The notes under the pieces: generated by a model
What the model was told of the DNA's origin: nothing
Seen by the model: the letters and a program-made list of their open reading frames with translations, nothing else
The model's database searches: none
Assembly (NCBI GenBank): GCA_029641185.1
Contig: JAPWGK010000003.1
Coordinates: forward strand, 2,542,001 to 2,606,000
From: Pseudofabraea citricarpa
Taxonomy: Eukaryota; Ascomycota; Leotiomycetes; Helotiales; Dermateaceae
Reading direction: 5' to 3'
Length of the DNA stretch: 64,000 nt
In this document: in pieces, positions 32,564 through 41,868 of the stretch
Numbering within the stretch: the stretch's first letter is position 1
Layout of the letters: every line of letters starts with the position of its first letter
Translations under genes and position numbers: made by a program

Positions 32564-33139
32564 ATGGCGCCAACATTCTCCAAAGAGACACGCGCTGCAA
32601 TCGAAGTGGCACTACAGGCCAAGGCCAGACCCGACCTGCACGCGATAGCAGACGTCTTCGACACGACGTACCAAAGCGTATGGCGGATATCGAAACGGCT
32701 GCGGGAATTCGAAGCCACAGGAATCGACAGCAGGAAACAGCCAGGGCCGAAACCAAGGCTGGGGGATGAAGAGGCGGCAGCACAGAGGATGCGCGAGCTG
32801 TTGCAGCGCCGCCCAGAGCTCCACCAGTCGGACATCGCAGCGATGCTGGAGCGAGAGAACGGCGTCAAGATTGGGATTGCGACGGTGAATCGCTTGCTGA
32901 AGAAATATGAAATCCCGCATAAACGCTACAATCGACTCGAGCAGAGGTCCAGGAAAGGTGGGCCGCCTATGAGTCGTGCGGAGGTCGATAGAGAGTTGAG
33001 GGCTGCGAGGGAACAGAGGAAGATGAGAGAAGAGGAATTGCAACGGGCTGAGATGGAACGCATGCAACAGGCCATTAGAGAAGCAGAGGCTACTATGCTG
33101 GCTAGTCAACTCGTCGGGTATAACAGTCCCTATTCTTGA
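32564..33139 (+). CDS. Paired-like double HTH protein, Tc1-type DNA-binding module
   Basis: A single exon of 191 residues with ATG at 32564 (MAPTFSKETR). It shows two helix-turn-helix units. The first is at about 8-47 (A-I-E-V-A-L-Q-A, I-A-D-V-F-D-T-T-Y-Q-S-V-W-R-I-S-K-R-L). The second is at about 80-120 (L-H-Q-S-D-I-A-A-M-L and I-G-I-A-T-V-N-R-L-L-K-K-Y), with a Pro/Lys/Arg linker Q-P-G-P-K-P-R-L between them. This is the layout of the bipartite, paired-like DNA-binding domain of Tc1/mariner transposases. No DDE catalytic domain follows; residues 130-180 are a charged Glu/Arg helix that could dimerise. No inverted repeats flank it and the codons are well kept, so I infer a domesticated or independently evolved DNA-binding protein, not a live element. 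Confidence 0.7.
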   Translation: MAPTFSKETRAAIEVALQAKARPDLHAIADVFDTTYQSVWRISKRLREFEATGIDSRKQPGPKPRLGDEEAAAQRMRELLQRRPELHQSDIAAMLERENGVKIGIATVNRLLKKYEIPHKRYNRLEQRSRKGGPPMSRAEVDRELRAAREQRKMREEELQRAEMERMQQAIREAEATMLASQLVGYNSPYS

Positions 33140-33522
33140 GTGAATGGGTGATGGTATCGACAGTATTTTTAAGGCCTATCTCAAGAAGGAGAATCAATTG
33201 CACTTGGCACCAGCGTCGGGAATGTCATAGCAGACTGAGGGAAGATGCTAATGGAGTGAATACGTTTGGTCTTCATGTAAGGTAGCTTCAAGGAAGTCAG
33301 AAGGACAAGTGCTCAAAGTTAGCCAGTACCCAAGCAGAGGAAAGGGCCTGGAGGATACACAATAGTACTCAAAGAAAATAAGTACAAGAGAGAAGAATTG
33401 CCAAAGAGACTCTCAAGTCAATAAAAGCAAGGCAGCAGGAGAATCAAGGTATTCTACATCTAGAGTAGCAAGGGTATCATTTATAATATACATCAAAACC
33501 CATAATAATAAAAAGTTCCAGT
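33140..33522. other. Convergent 3' flanks
   Basis: 383 bp between the ends of the HTH gene and jac1. A/G-rich; no gene. Confidence 0.5.
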
Positions 33523-34293
33523 CTAATGAACAAGCACAACCGGCTTGCCCTTCTCCCACGCATCAAGGCTCTCTTTAATATTAACCCAATACCTCAACCT
33601 AACAGCCTCCTGCTTCGCTCTATGCAAGTCACCTTTCTGAAACGCCTCCCCGAGAACCTGTTCACTCAACATAATGCGGTTCTCGTTCTCGGCTCGTAAC
33701 GGTTCCAGATCCTCCTCTTTCTGCACATCCTCAATCTCCTCTCTAGTCTCGAGGACCAACATCAAAAGATCCTCATCATCAAGCTTCGCCGTCTCGTCCT
33801 CCGCAACATCAATGCCCTGCAGCCCGAGGAGATACTGTGCGCGGAGTAGCGGGTTCGAGAGCGTCTTGTACGCCTCGTTGATATAGGCACTCGTAGCTTC
33901 AGCGCGCGTCTTCAGTTCGGTTGGATGCCGGTCAGGGTGTGCAACAGCTTGGAGCTGAAGGAACTCCTTCCGCAGCTCGCGCGTATCGATAGGGAATGAG
34001 CCGGACGGAGGGGGTCCTTGAGGGAGTGTTTGTGGAAAGAGTTCGTAGTGCGTTTTTGGCGCCGTGCTGGCTTTGATGACGCTCTCGGCGGGGCTACTGC
34101 TGGTGCTGGTGCTTTGAAATCTTCTCTGTGGTCCTGTAGATATAATTTGTAAATTGGGCCTTTGTCGTGTGCATTGTTGACATGCTGCTGAAGATGCAGA
34201 TGGGAGTTTTGGAGAGGTGCTGAAACTTCGTCGCGTTGAAACCTCGCACGCGCGGTAAACCTGCTGACTTCGCGGCACTATTGAGGATCGCAT
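33523..34293 (-). CDS. jac1: Mitochondrial Fe-S cluster co-chaperone HscB/Jac1
   Basis: I start at 34293 (MRSSIVPRSQ; 256 residues), which begins a presequence rich in Arg and Ser (R-R-S-F-S-T-S); an ATG five codons upstream is also in frame. The J domain starts near residue 82 (H-Y-E-L-F-P) and has the diagnostic H-P-D in V-A-H-P-D-R-H-P, followed by A-Y-I-N-E-A-Y-K-T-L-S-N-P-L-L-R-A-Q-Y. The C-terminal part (residues about 165-250) is the three-helix HscB domain that binds the Isu scaffold. Jac1 works with the Hsp70 Ssq1 in the matrix to pass Fe-S clusters from Isu. No intron; complete. Confidence 0.9.
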   Translation of the reverse strand: MRSSIVPRSQQVYRACEVSTRRSFSTSPKLPSASSAACQQCTRQRPNLQIISTGPQRRFQSTSTSSSPAESVIKASTAPKTHYELFPQTLPQGPPPSGSFPIDTRELRKEFLQLQAVAHPDRHPTELKTRAEATSAYINEAYKTLSNPLLRAQYLLGLQGIDVAEDETAKLDDEDLLMLVLETREEIEDVQKEEDLEPLRAENENRIMLSEQVLGEAFQKGDLHRAKQEAVRLRYWVNIKESLDAWEKGKPVVLVH

Positions 34294-34612
34294 CTTGATA
34301 TTCGGCAATTCTAATGACTTGGAACGCGAATGCGGGTTGGTTGGGGCGGGCTTGCTTTGAAGTAAAGCTCAACCATGAAATATTTCATCTGTTGCCTCCA
34401 TTCAATGACGTCGGTTACTTAGCGAGACTTAGCGGGGCAAATGATAGGGGCTTAGGGAGGAGGGGAAGGGGAGGAACGAGATGAGGTAAACCATAGTCAT
34501 ATTTTCATTTTATTCTTTACTTATTTATTCTCATCCTTAATCCAACATTATGTGTCCTTTTCCCAATCCTAAATGCTAAAACTCCATCTAATGCAATACT
34601 CAAAATATATAC
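34294..34612. other. Promoter of jac1 and 3' flank of the membrane-protein gene
   Basis: 319 bp with a G-rich run near 34450-34480 and a T-rich stretch after it; no gene. Confidence 0.45.
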
Positions 34613-37600
34613 TCATTGACTTCCGACAGGGATAACCTTCTGGAAATTTGTCCACTGACAACTACAACCACCAGTCCCTCCATCAAACCCTCCCAGCGAA
34701 GGATTAGACTCGTTGACAAAGACACTAGGGGCTTGATTGATTATTGTTCCTCCAAATTCTCGATTCTCAGCTCGGATTGTACCGTTCTCCACTATGATTT
34801 CTTCTCGGTTGTTCATCCCGTAGCAATACAGAAGCTTTGCTTCCGGCCTGCCGCCATGACGATCAAGTGTTATAGTTATTGGATATGGGAATGTTCCCGG
34901 TTGTGTGAAGTCAAGCGTCTCGGTAGTCGAAGATGCAATGGTATTCGTTGAAGAAGTGCCGTTATTCAGGCGAGCAGTTTCGTTCTTCCGCGTCCAGATC
35001 TCAACCAGAAAACGTGTTTGAGCCCAGGTACATCTAGCAGATGCTTCCCCTTTCGTGCTCCCTCCATTCCTATCTGCTGGCACTTCTCCATCCTCGAGGT
35101 TTGATCTATCAAGAGGTGTGAGTGACTTCAAAAAGATAGACCGATCAAAATAGTTATAAAAGCTATAGCGCTCAGTGGGAAGCCCTCGGTCGTAAAGCCT
35201 GATAGGTTGTTGAATAGGAAATGATAAGAGGTTTGCGGGAGCTGCGGTGCCATCAGGATCTGAGCTTGGCGCTGGTATGAAAGCTGTGACATTCGGAAAG
35301 GGATCTGTGTCGTTTTCATCGGCCCGTCGTTTCAACTGCTGAGTAAGGGCTGTTGCGTTTCTAGTTGATAGGAAGGAGATATAGAACGGCGTTGGCTCCC
35401 CAGCTTTGTTATCAGCTGCTACTTCATCCGTTGTATCTCCTAGAAATGATTCCTCGGAAAATGATGGCGGTGAAGGGGACGGTGCAAATGTTTGCTCTTC
35501 TGCTCCTAAAAGTAGTCTCCTTATAAACTGGCCAGCAGAAACTGGATTCCCGGCGGGGTTCCGTCTTGTTACATCCGAATTTCCAGTTACGTTGGCAAAC
35601 GTTGCGTTGGCCAAGCTGCTATTGTCCCACTGTATTTGCAATATGAAATTTGGCTGATTGGACTTGTTGGCTGCGACTGAAGCATGCTCCTCTTTTGGCA
35701 GATCACAACTCCATGTGGTCGAAGGAAATGTACAACCGGTATTTGCAACTACGTTGACAGGTGCTGCAACTGTCGATATTCCTGTAGGTATCGGTGGGAA
35801 TCCCGTCAGGTTGAGCCACCGCGACTGTTCTGTGACTCTCTTTGGCTTGCGATGAAGCGTCGTTGCCAGTACGATAATAAGAATTATCATCAATATAAAA
35901 CCAATAATTAAACCAAAGTACCATCTGCGTCTTTTGCGTCCTTCAGCTCCACCACGCCCATAGCATCCTCTATCAGGCACACATCCACGGCCTCTCCACC
36001 AACCACCAGCTCTACGAGCCACTGCTTCTTCTTTTTCGTATCTTTTTCGTCGAGCTTCCGCCTTGCTGGCTTTGGTTGGCGGGGGTGGAAAATGTTGAAC
36101 GCCTACAAAACTGCCAGCACTTCTTGTAGGTAGCTCTGGGTAACCCGAGTTGATATTGATGGGCCGTCGCTCAGAAACTGGAGTGAGAGGCACTTCTGAC
36201 ATCGGTATGCCTCCACCAGCTGCCATAGCTCGTTGTAGACCTGGGGATAAAGGCCCAGGTGATGCTGGTTGTTCAAGATTCACCGCATGTCCGGGGGGGA
36301 AGACCGCTCGATACTGTACCGCATTAGACGGAGGCGAGTATGGAGGTGGGGGTGCGGTGATAGGATCTGTTGACGGTGCACTTTGAGGTGTTGGCAGCCT
36401 TTCCGTTCCCGATTGAAGAGGTTGTGTAATTTCTCTGTTTACGAAACGAGTGCTTGAGTAGTTCGCAACATTGCTTGAAGAGTTTGTAATGTCACTGAGT
36501 TGAGGCTGTACAAATGGGTTGTTGCTCTGTACTTGGGCCGCGGCCGGAGGATTTGATACAGCAGGCGCTTGTCTACCCTGAGGATGATATTCAGTAACCC
36601 CAGCTGATCGTTCATTCGATGGGGTAGCTTCTCTACTACTAGCCTCTGCACTTCCAAATGAAGGTGATCCAATATCAGCAGACGACGCCAAAACGAATGG
36701 TAGAGTGCCACTCGATTCTTGGACTTTATGGCGTGTTTCTTTCAATATTGGAGACTGCTCCATGATTTTTGGATCTTTTTCCTGTTCGTCTCTGCGTAAC
36801 GTGTTCCACCAAGCATCAGAGGTTATCGTGGTGCTAGTTGCAGGAGTCAAAGGAGAGAATTGCCTCTCCCATGCCTTGCCGTCTCTCTCAGACTCTTGGG
36901 CCTTTTCAGCAGCAGCAGCTAGATCTGGAACCACAGGAGGTTGGCTTGAATCAGGACCCCGGTCTGCAAATGTGTTGGCGCGTGTCAAAAAAGGCGTGGT
37001 AATATAGTTCCACCAGCCTTTCGACCTACGGCGTGTAGCAACTGTGCTCACGCTTGCATGCTTTGCAGCCTTGGAAGCTGCCGCGGAGTACGAAGTAGCC
37101 CTCGCTCTACGAGTAACTGCGGGGCTATCGTCCTCCTCGAAGATCGTATCTCCTGATCCTGCGGTATCTGAACGTGCTCTTACTACGACAGGTGAGCCAT
37201 TCCTCCCAAATATCGTTCCATCGTCCGAATCTGGTGAAAAATAGCTTCTTTGTGCTTCGGCACGTTGCCGTTCGTTGTCTAAGATCGAGCTAGGAACTAC
37301 AGGAATGGGCGGCGCATTCTTATCAGTGTAAAAGCCAAAAGCATTATAAGGACTTTGTGCAAATATGCTTGAAGTGGCACGAGTCCTATCAACTGCAGAG
37401 TTTGTACCTACAGTTGAGGGAGACCAGTATGATCTTTCTTGAGCTGGTGTGATGACAATAGCAGGCGTTTCAGGCATTTGTGCTGTTGGAGTCCAACCCT
37501 GATTGTTCTGAAAATTTCTTGAATCTTCGGATATAGCAGTCTGTGGACTGACAACGTGGTCTGCTGCTACCATGCTCGGCACAGATATTCCAATGACAAT

Positions 37601-38299
37601 AGGACGATCATTAGGCGACAGATCTTCATTCAGCCTCGAGGTTGTTAGATTGTGTCCCGTGGAAACTCGCCGATCTGTAGAAGTATTTCCGGGTGCTGAC
37701 CCGTCACTCGGTCCACCACCATATTCAGGACCGCTCGGTTTCACTGCATCTTTCTTCTTCTTTGATTTCCAGAAAGCTATCGGTACACTCGGCCCGTCCG
37801 CACCGAGAGCCTGCAGTGTTGCCAAATCCACAAAACATCCCGCCTGCGGTTGTACTGCCTGCGACTTTTGAGGTTGAGATTGAATGGTTGGCGCTGGGCC
37901 GACATGCCTTGTGAATGTCGTGACTACTTTTATGCCGGCCTTGGCATTTTGCTTCCTCTGTCTCCCTTTGGATTTTTCACGAATAGGTTTCTGTACAGAA
38001 TACCGCTTATCCACCTTGCGTGTGTTCATGCTTCGAACTTTTGTTTCTGCTCTTGTTCCAGTATTTCCTGGTGGTTTGGGCCACTCAGATATATGTAGAC
38101 CATTTGCTGTTTTCGTTGGACTGGCTGGACTGGTTGGACTGGCTGGGCGGCTATCCTCCTTGTCCTCCCACCAGTCATCATCCGACTCATCACTAAGCTG
38201 GTCATCGAAAACTGTTTCGAAAGGATTCTTTGGAATCTCGGTACGAGGACCAGATGCAGAGCTTGATAGGTTTGCCTGCCCGGAGGGATTTGACGACAT
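34613..38299 (-). CDS. Large single-pass membrane protein with disordered cytosolic part
   Basis: I choose the ATG at 38299 (MSSNPSGQAN; 1228 residues). 58 further codons upstream are open to 38473 but look like leader. Residues 1-780 are disordered, rich in Ser, Pro and Thr, with acidic D-D-D-W-W-E-D near 40. A basic stretch G-R-K-R-R-R-W-Y-F precedes one membrane segment at about 790-812 (G-L-I-I-G-F-I-L-M-I-I-L-I-I-V-L). After it come L-T-G-F-P-P-I-P-T-G-I, C-T-F-P-S-T-T-W-S-C-D-L-P-K-E and other pieces with Cys and N-glycosylation sites, ending G-G-C-S-C-Q-W-T. The layout fits a type II-like protein with an extracytoplasmic C-domain. Similar fungal proteins are often labelled 'glycoprotease family', but I see no protease motif. 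Function unknown. No intron is evident. Confidence 0.7.
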   Translation of the reverse strand: MSSNPSGQANLSSSASGPRTEIPKNPFETVFDDQLSDESDDDWWEDKEDSRPASPTSPASPTKTANGLHISEWPKPPGNTGTRAETKVRSMNTRKVDKRYSVQKPIREKSKGRQRKQNAKAGIKVVTTFTRHVGPAPTIQSQPQKSQAVQPQAGCFVDLATLQALGADGPSVPIAFWKSKKKKDAVKPSGPEYGGGPSDGSAPGNTSTDRRVSTGHNLTTSRLNEDLSPNDRPIVIGISVPSMVAADHVVSPQTAISEDSRNFQNNQGWTPTAQMPETPAIVITPAQERSYWSPSTVGTNSAVDRTRATSSIFAQSPYNAFGFYTDKNAPPIPVVPSSILDNERQRAEAQRSYFSPDSDDGTIFGRNGSPVVVRARSDTAGSGDTIFEEDDSPAVTRRARATSYSAAASKAAKHASVSTVATRRRSKGWWNYITTPFLTRANTFADRGPDSSQPPVVPDLAAAAEKAQESERDGKAWERQFSPLTPATSTTITSDAWWNTLRRDEQEKDPKIMEQSPILKETRHKVQESSGTLPFVLASSADIGSPSFGSAEASSREATPSNERSAGVTEYHPQGRQAPAVSNPPAAAQVQSNNPFVQPQLSDITNSSSNVANYSSTRFVNREITQPLQSGTERLPTPQSAPSTDPITAPPPPYSPPSNAVQYRAVFPPGHAVNLEQPASPGPLSPGLQRAMAAGGGIPMSEVPLTPVSERRPININSGYPELPTRSAGSFVGVQHFPPPPTKASKAEARRKRYEKEEAVARRAGGWWRGRGCVPDRGCYGRGGAEGRKRRRWYFGLIIGFILMIILIIVLATTLHRKPKRVTEQSRWLNLTGFPPIPTGISTVAAPVNVVANTGCTFPSTTWSCDLPKEEHASVAANKSNQPNFILQIQWDNSSLANATFANVTGNSDVTRRNPAGNPVSAGQFIRRLLLGAEEQTFAPSPSPPSFSEESFLGDTTDEVAADNKAGEPTPFYISFLSTRNATALTQQLKRRADENDTDPFPNVTAFIPAPSSDPDGTAAPANLLSFPIQQPIRLYDRGLPTERYSFYNYFDRSIFLKSLTPLDRSNLEDGEVPADRNGGSTKGEASARCTWAQTRFLVEIWTRKNETARLNNGTSSTNTIASSTTETLDFTQPGTFPYPITITLDRHGGRPEAKLLYCYGMNNREEIIVENGTIRAENREFGGTIINQAPSVFVNESNPSLGGFDGGTGGCSCQWTNFQKVIPVGSQ

Positions 38300-40391
38300 G
38301 TCGAGCTCGCCGGGTGTGCGCAATGTAGTGTTGAAGATGCCGAAGTACGCGGCGGTAATGTTGCCTGATGATAGATCGGTCGCTGGTGTAAACAATGAAG
38401 GTATATCAATTTTATGGCTTCTGCGTTGTTGACATGCGTGTATAGGTCCCGGTGGTACTGTTGTGTGAATCAAACTTCGGGTATTCGTGCAGAAGGAACG
38501 AGTCGTAGATCTGGGTGCTTCGGTGTAGAGTGCGTATTATTTTTGGAAGACGGCTTTGTGCTGAATTAACAAAGAAAAACCGTGGTGGGGAATGGTGAAT
38601 TGGTATTGAGAAAAGAACAATAGCACGCGTTCGATTGAAAAGACGAAGGAGAAAATGATTGACAACAGCAACGCAACTTGCGAGGTAGAGACAGTGTTCC
38701 GGACGCAGGAGAAGCCGAGAAAGCTTCACAGTAGAGATTACGAAAGTATCATGGAGGAGAATAAGAAGTGTACGAAACAGAAGACTCATTGCGGCCCATA
38801 TGAGACCCTCGGGCGGGCGACGCAGCTAGATGACATGACATGGCTGCGCGATGGGCCCTGGCCAGGTCGCAGAGCGGTTTCCAAGTTCCAGATCAAGATA
38901 GAAGACTTCCTATTCGACCACAGTCGCAGCTTGGGGAATTGTGAGGTTCGACGGTTGATGTTCACGACGCTCACTCGCTGGACGACGTCTGGCTACGCGC
39001 TGATGAACTGGCGACAGGGCCACGGCATTGGCTGGCGCTTACAGTCGTCCAGTGCCAACCAGTTCAGAAGCGACCGAGACTCCAGCGAAGTCACTGCTCC
39101 TGTGCGTTCGGACGACACCTCGATTGGCGGGAGGGAAGCGTTTTATCCGGCAGCTAAATACGCAGGTACATGACTTGTCTTGTTTGCTTGCTGCGAGGAG
39201 TCTGGGCACCCCAGATGGAAGAAGTGGCTTGCTACCGTGCTGCCCTGCTCCGCCATTTGCCGGATGGCACTGTGCCATCTGCTCCATTGCCATATATCAG
39301 GAGATAGTTCATGATCGAAGACGAAGGAGAGCAGAGGCACTGCAAGTCTGCGTTGGTGCTGGGTTATCGCTGGCCTGGTAGCCCCTCATTACAGTACTGC
39401 TGAGCAGATACCTCTGAGACAGTGCCGAATGTGATATGGGATAGATATGCAGTGTCCCGAGACGTCTGGGACATGCATAGATACATACCTACATACTTAC
39501 ATACCATACTGAGTCGGCATGGAGATCGAAACAGCCCCCCGCAACAGGTGCTATGGGGTATGAGATATAGAGGAGATCGGGGGGAAGTTGGCTCAGGAGA
39601 GAGAGAGAGTCTGCAGCTGGCTTAGAAGATATAATACATACGAGTACCCGTACCGTCGTAGTCAGCAAAGAGGCGTGCGATAAAGATGGGGAGAGATGAG
39701 AGACGAGAGACGAGAGACGCGAGAGATCCCCGCCAGAACCCCTATCTACAATCTCAATCTCAATTTCTGCACGCGGTACATTATCTAAAGTATTTTGAAA
39801 TTAAACCCTCCAGATTGCACCATCTCGCCCTCCTCAAAACTCTCGTGTGCGCCCGGCCATCCTCCACATCTCTTCCTCTTTTACTTCCATTTTGCCTTTG
39901 CTGGGAATTCTCACGCCCTCTCGACTCTCGGTCTTGTGCTAATCAGCCATTCCCGCTTATCACAATACGAGTTTTGGACACTTTTGCCAAGCCTCTCCTC
40001 CGCCCTCATTCGCGACCCTATTTCGAGCCACCTACACCACAAAGAGCTATCGAATCACGGCCGCCCTCCAGACATCCTGATACGGGAGAGGTAAAAAAAA
40101 GTCAGGCTGGACAGGCATTAGCACCAAAGGCAAGATTCAAGAGTCCGGACGGTCATCGTACCTTCTGGTCTCGACAAATCTTTCGACCTGGCTTCACTAA
40201 AACCCAAGACCTCCTCTTCTTCTCTAGGCGCATCTTTTTACCACCGGAGACGCAAGTCCTCCTCTGCGAACAACATTCCTCCGAGCATCACCATCCAAGC
40301 CGCTTCCAGTAGTGCCACCGAGTCTGAGATCCAACCTGCGCATCTCTCAGTGGAGAGACTTCCAACGATTCCTGGCACGCCCAGCGAGCCA
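38300..40391. other. Divergent intergenic region and long leader of the mannosyltransferase gene
   Basis: 38300-38640 is the upstream region of the membrane-protein gene. A 172-codon plus-strand ORF at 38655-39173 lacks a protein-like pattern and is not called. 39700-40391 is CT/AC-rich and probably the leader of the mannosyltransferase gene; 40122-40391 is open in the downstream frame but has no ATG. Confidence 0.45.
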
Positions 40392-41868
40392 ATGTCGCTA
40401 TCGCGGAGTCCCTCCCCCAGACCTGGAGGCGGATGGGCAAGCCCAGGACTCAACAGTCCAGGATTCGCCAACTACAGCGGTCGTTCGAGTCCTGCGAAAC
40501 CCTACGGAGCCAATGGCGCGAATTCAGTAACATGGGAGTCGGCGAAGGCGAAGAGTGAAGGGGTCAATGGCTATCCATCATTCTCGACACAAAACAATGG
40601 CTTCTTCAACAGGCACTACCGAAAGATATCCAGCAGTCTGCCACACTTTAACCTGGGAGGAGAACGGCCATACGCAGAGAAGGAGAAATTGGGGCGTGGA
40701 CGGAGTAGCAAACTGGCTTGGTTCAGGAGTCGCATAGGTCGAAGTTCTTTCTTGAAAAAGCGCATCATAGTGCTGATAACTTTCCTTGTCGTTACCATCA
40801 TTTTCTATTCGACCCGTCAGTTCCCTTCCACGGTCGACTGGTCCTTCGCTGATCAGGGATTAGCTATGCATTATTGGTGGCGCAGAACACCTTGGCTTGG
40901 GGGTGGAAAGAAGCACGTAATCATTCTCGCAGCAAACCAAGGAGGTGGTGTAATGGAGTGGAAAGGTCCTCGAGAATGGGCCATCGAGCGTGACAGCGTC
41001 CGCAACAAGCGCAAATATGTGAACAGATGGGGCTACGACCTGGAGATTGTCGACATGAGCACCAAGAAACGATATGCCCACGAATGGAGAGAGAGCTGGG
41101 AGAAGGTTGATACCATCCGGAACTGCTTAAGGAAGTATCCAGATGCTGAATGGTAGCTCTTTTTTCATTTACTAAACTTTTGATTCAAGCTAATCCCATG
41201 ATAGGTTCTGGTGGTTGGATCTCAACACTTTCATAATGGAGCCATCCTACTCCCTGCAATCCCATATCTTCAACAATCTCGCGGCAAACACATATAGGGA
41301 TATCAACGACTACAATCCCCTGAACATTACGCATCCCTTTGAACAAAAATACTTGGATCCATTATCTCAAAGCACTGAAGGGGATGGCAAAGCTGACTCA
41401 GTTAACCTGATTGTGCCACAAGATTGTTCCGGCTTCAACCTAGGCTCCTTTTTCATTCGACGCAGTGCATGGACCGACCGGCTACTCGATGTATGGTGGG
41501 ATCCCGTTGGGTACGAGCAGAAGCACATGGAGTGGGAACACAAAGAACAGGACGCCCTGGAATTCTTGTACACCAATCAGCCTTGGATACGACCACACAC
41601 AGCTTTCATCCCCCAGAGAAAGATCAACAGCTTCCCGCCAGGAGCCTGCAGTGATAACGGAAACGACACGATGATTCATTACGACGAGAAAGAGCGCGAC
41701 TTCCTAGTCAATATGGCAGGTTGTGAATGGGGCCGTGATTGTTGGGGTGAGATGTACAACTACAGAGAGCTGAGCAACTACTTGAACCGCACCTGGTGGG
41801 AGCGCTTCAAGGAGGATCTCGTAGCTGTGGTCTGGGAGAAGATCACAGGGAACAAGGTCAAATTATGA
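40392..41868 (+). CDS. Golgi alpha-1,6-mannosyltransferase, GT34 (Mnn10/Mnn11 type)
   Basis: Exons 40392-41152 and 41205-41868 with a 52-nt intron give 474 residues. The start MSLSRSPSPRPGGGW opens a Ser/Pro-rich cytosolic tail. One membrane anchor lies near residues 128-146 (I-I-V-L-I-T-F-L-V-V-T-I-I-F-Y), so this is a type II protein. GT34 features are H-V-I-I-L-A-A-N, N-R-W-G-Y-D-L-E-I-V-D, W-E-K-V-D-T-I-R, and at the exon junction E-W-F-W-W-L-D-L-N-T-F-I-M, the metal-binding motif in the form D-L-N. C-S-G-F-N-L-G-S-F-F-I-R-R-S, E-Q-D-A-L and M-A-G-C-E-W-G-R-D-C follow. Mnn10/Mnn11 belong to the M-Pol II complex that extends the alpha-1,6 backbone of N-glycan outer chains. Which of the two this is cannot be settled by eye. 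Confidence 0.85.

Noticed and set aside
38655..39173. 172-codon plus-strand ORF
   Set aside because: No motif, no codon bias and no splice partner; it sits in the divergent upstream region of the membrane-protein gene.
39686..40312. 208-codon plus-strand ORF before the mannosyltransferase
   Set aside because: Composition follows the CT/CA-rich leader; it is out of frame with the enzyme and has no domain.
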